Translations under genes and position numbers: made by a program
Shown here: positions 62,234 through 64,000 of the stretch, one piece after another
How the letters are laid out: each line of letters starts with the position of its first letter
How positions within the stretch are numbered: the stretch's first letter is position 1
Assembly (NCBI GenBank): GCA_038521865.1
Contig: JBCBKO010000001.1
Location: 186,001 to 250,000, forward strand
Origin: CALBPI01 sp038521865
Lineage (GTDB): Bacteria > Pseudomonadota > Gammaproteobacteria > Steroidobacterales > Woeseiaceae
Direction: 5' to 3'
DNA: 64,000 bases
The notes under the pieces: generated by a model
Told to the model about the DNA's origin: nothing
The model's database searches: none
What the model saw: only the letters and a program-made list of their open reading frames with translations

Positions 62234-62839
62234 ATGGGCTCGACAGCAAACGACCGACTATTGGTAAAGCGCGTGCAGCAAGGCGACAACGGTGCGTTCG
62301 ATCTGCTGGTGCTCAAGTACCAGCACAAGATTGTCAACCTGGTCTCTCGATATGTTCGCGACCAGGACGAAGCACTCGACGTTGCTCAAGATGCTTTTAT
62401 CAAAGCGTACCGAGCCTTGCCGAGGTTCAGGGGCGACAGTGCTTTCTACACTTGGCTTTACCGTATTGCCGTCAATACAGCGAAGAATTACCTCGTGGCA
62501 GCAAAGCGACGACCGATGGACTATGACCTCGATCTTCAGGATCCGAATTACTACGAGGTGCATGAGCGCCTGCGTAGTGAGGACTCCCCCGAGGCGGTCG
62601 CCATGAAAGACGAGATGCAGCAGAAAATCGGCGAATCGATTGCGGCGTTGCCCGAGGACTTGCGTACAGCAATCGTCTTACGTGAGTTGGACGGTATGAG
62701 CTATGAGGAAATCGCTGAGGCGATGGAGTGCCCGGTGGGTACGGTGCGTTCGCGAATTTTTAGGGCTCGCGAAGCTATCAATAAGGGTATCGACGCGATG
62801 GCGGAGCCATCGCAGGCGGCGTCTCAGCTCAGGAACTAG
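62234..62839 (+). CDS. rpoE: RNA polymerase sigma factor RpoE (AlgU)
   Basis: A 201-residue ECF sigma factor for envelope stress. Region 2 covers about 10-100 (DEALDVAQDAFIKAYRALPRFRG and FYTWLYRIAVNTAKNYL, two blocks), including the -10 contact helix. Region 4 covers about 130-190 (LPEDLRTAIVLRELDGMSYEEIAEAM, split blocks; GTVRSRIFRAREAI recognition helix). The neighbours rseA and rseB identify it as RpoE. Candidate target promoters lie before itself and before rseP. Confidence 0.96.
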   Translation: MGSTANDRLLVKRVQQGDNGAFDLLVLKYQHKIVNLVSRYVRDQDEALDVAQDAFIKAYRALPRFRGDSAFYTWLYRIAVNTAKNYLVAAKRRPMDYDLDLQDPNYYEVHERLRSEDSPEAVAMKDEMQQKIGESIAALPEDLRTAIVLRELDGMSYEEIAEAMECPVGTVRSRIFRAREAINKGIDAMAEPSQAASQLRN

Positions 62840-62902
62840 GGAAGTGAATGTACCGCTGGAACAACAAGAAAAAGATCAGCACGCGCCGATGCGTGCAACG
62901 GG

Positions 62903-63565
62903 ATGACTAATGGTGATGAATCGATGAACAGTGAGTTGCGTGAACAAGTCTCCGCATTCGTAGACGGTGAACTCGATAGCAACGAAGCAGAATTGCTGGT
63001 GAGGCGTTTGGGTCGCGATGATGAGCTCAGGAGTTACGCGGGTACGTTGATGAACATCGGCAGAGTGATGCGCGGTGAACCGTTGTCTGCCGATGGCGGG
63101 TTCGTTGATCGTGTTCGTGCGGGTGTTAACACGGACGGTACCGAGCCCAATGCCCGGGTCGCGTACAACCCCGGTTCGCAGGGCTCTGGAATGCCGCCAT
63201 GGATGCGTGCAGCGGGTGGTCTGGCATTGACGCTGGGTGTTGCAACGCTGGCCCTGAACTGGATGGACGGTGGCTTTAACGAACAACCGGTGCTCGCCGA
63301 ACAGTCCGCTGAGGCGGCCCCGCGTAACGCAGCAGCCGAGCCGCAAGTCGATTACATTGTGCCGGCTGAAGTGGCGCCGTCACGATTGGTAATCGCCGAT
63401 CCGGAGCTCGCCGGCTATGTGATGAATCACTCTGCGACCCGTCGTACGCTCGTACCGGGCGCTGCGATTCCGATGCTCGATGCGAGCGCTGTCGGACAGG
63501 GGTTGCTTGAATCAGCGGATAAATCGCCCGAGGCAGAGGCTGCGAGTGAGGTGGCAGAGCAGTGA
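62903..63565 (+). CDS. rseA: Anti-sigma-E factor RseA (MucA-like)
   Basis: 220 residues from ATG 62903; ATG 62924 (213 residues) aligns better with the short N-terminus of E. coli RseA. The N-terminal cytoplasmic domain (about 8-75: SELREQVSAFVDGELDSNEAE) binds RpoE. One membrane helix sits at about 98-118 (MRAAGGLALTLGVATLALNWM region). The periplasmic part (about 119-220) is the DegS/RseB-interacting region. RseP, encoded at 28927, would make the second cut. Overlaps rseB (GTGA). Confidence 0.9.
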   Translation: MTNGDESMNSELREQVSAFVDGELDSNEAELLVRRLGRDDELRSYAGTLMNIGRVMRGEPLSADGGFVDRVRAGVNTDGTEPNARVAYNPGSQGSGMPPWMRAAGGLALTLGVATLALNWMDGGFNEQPVLAEQSAEAAPRNAAAEPQVDYIVPAEVAPSRLVIADPELAGYVMNHSATRRTLVPGAAIPMLDASAVGQGLLESADKSPEAEAASEVAEQ

Positions 63566-64000
63566 TCGCCCACTCGCGACTCATCTTTGGCATTTTGGCC
63601 GGGCTAACGCTCTTGTCAGGGTCGGCCCGCGCGCAGTCCGAGCCGGTGCCGCTGTTGCAGCAAATCAACGATGCCATGCAGACTCTCGACTACGAGGGAA
63701 CGCTCGTTCGCTCGATGGACGGTCGTTTGTATACCTTGCATGTCGCGCATCTCAACAACGATGGCGTATCGATGGAAAAGCTTGTCTCAATGGATGGCGA
63801 GCAGCGTGAGATTGTCCGCGTAGGTAACGAACTTGTCTGTCTCTATCCGAATCGACAACTCAAGTTCATCGATAAGACAGCAGGTGCGTCGAATGCGTTT
63901 ACGCGTCTTCCCGTGGTTGCGGAAAACGTCGGTCGGTTTTATGAGCTGGTATCGCTAGGCACGGATCGAGTCGCCGGCCGCGAAGCCAAACGTTTTTTCA
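63562..64000 (+). CDS. rseB: Sigma-E regulatory protein RseB (partial, runs off the right edge)
   Basis: The first 146 codons are present, starting with GTG 63562 that overlaps the rseA stop. Signal peptide at about 1-24 (LIFGILAGLTLLSGSARA), followed by the MucB/RseB N-terminal domain: LLQQINDAMQTLDYEGTLVR, VSMEKLVSMDGEQREIVR, VAGREAKRFF. RseB binds periplasmic RseA and blocks DegS cleavage until lipopolysaccharide intermediates accumulate. Confidence 0.93.
   Translation, partial: MIAHSRLIFGILAGLTLLSGSARAQSEPVPLLQQINDAMQTLDYEGTLVRSMDGRLYTLHVAHLNNDGVSMEKLVSMDGEQREIVRVGNELVCLYPNRQLKFIDKTAGASNAFTRLPVVAENVGRFYELVSLGTDRVAGREAKRFF

Overview
The window is a dense, chromosomal, housekeeping-type segment from a Gram-negative bacterium, almost certainly a gammaproteobacterium. 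The evidence is a BamA/RseP/Skp envelope cluster, lipid A genes (lpxD, fabZ, lpxA, lpxB, kdsA), a PhoB-PhoR/Pst phosphate system, rpoE-rseA-rseB, and gene orders matching the class: rpsB-tsf-pyrH-frr-uppS-cdsA-rseP-bamA-skp-lpxD-fabZ-lpxA-lpxB-rnhB-dnaE-accA-tilS, pyrG-kdsA-eno-ftsB-truD, recJ-prfB-lysS, and sdhCDAB-sdhE-ygfX. I could not fix the genus. I saw no insertion sequence, prophage, CRISPR array, tRNA or rRNA, and there is no gene-free stretch longer than about 300 bases.

Layout. 1-65: tail of an unknown gene. 91-5973: a giant exported outer-membrane protein with DUF11, SdrD-like and OmpA-like domains and a long C-terminal beta-barrel-like region; this is the only clearly accessory-looking gene. 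6000-8614: yoaA helicase and tsaB. 8686-18016: phosphate block (phoB, phoR, phoU, then dsbB and the oppositely oriented dapE, then pstS, pstC, pstA, pstB). 18021-23855 (minus strand): an ArsC/Spx-like gene, dapD, dapC, glnD, map. 24113-43239 (plus strand): translation, phospholipid/isoprenoid lipid, outer-membrane biogenesis, lipid A, replication and fatty-acid genes. 43337-51125: pyrG, kdsA, eno, ftsB, truD, an antisense Smr gene, pcm, yqaA-like, nlpD. 51126-57605: Mth938-like gene, a conserved unknown, recJ, prfB with its programmed frameshift, lysS, ygfZ. 57728-62098: succinate dehydrogenase operon flanked by two assembly factors (DUF1674/SdhAF4-like and SdhE) plus ygfX-like. 62234-64000: rpoE, rseA and the start of rseB.

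How the parts work together. The sigma-E system at the right end has a promoter with the expected GAACTT-N16-TCATA layout before rpoE. A second site of the same architecture (GAACAC-N16-TCTGA) sits before rseP, at the head of rseP-bamA-skp-lpxD-fabZ-lpxA-lpxB. The window therefore appears to hold both the envelope-stress sensor and a major target operon. Phosphate control is also visible: a Pho box placed 10 bp before a -10 element precedes phoB, and a weaker one precedes pstS.

Most notable observations. (1) A strong intrinsic terminator lies inside the pyrG leader, with only 19 nt between its T-tract and the pyrG start, so it may be an attenuator. (2) dxr, ispD and ispF are all missing from their usual positions, suggesting that isoprenoid precursors may be made another way. 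(3) surE and rpoS are missing from the truD-pcm-nlpD neighbourhood. (4) Two distinct SdhA flavinylation factors bracket one sdh operon. (5) The domain order of the 1960-residue protein implies that its adhesin-like domains may be periplasmic. I found no convincing evidence of a wholly new defence or mobile system.
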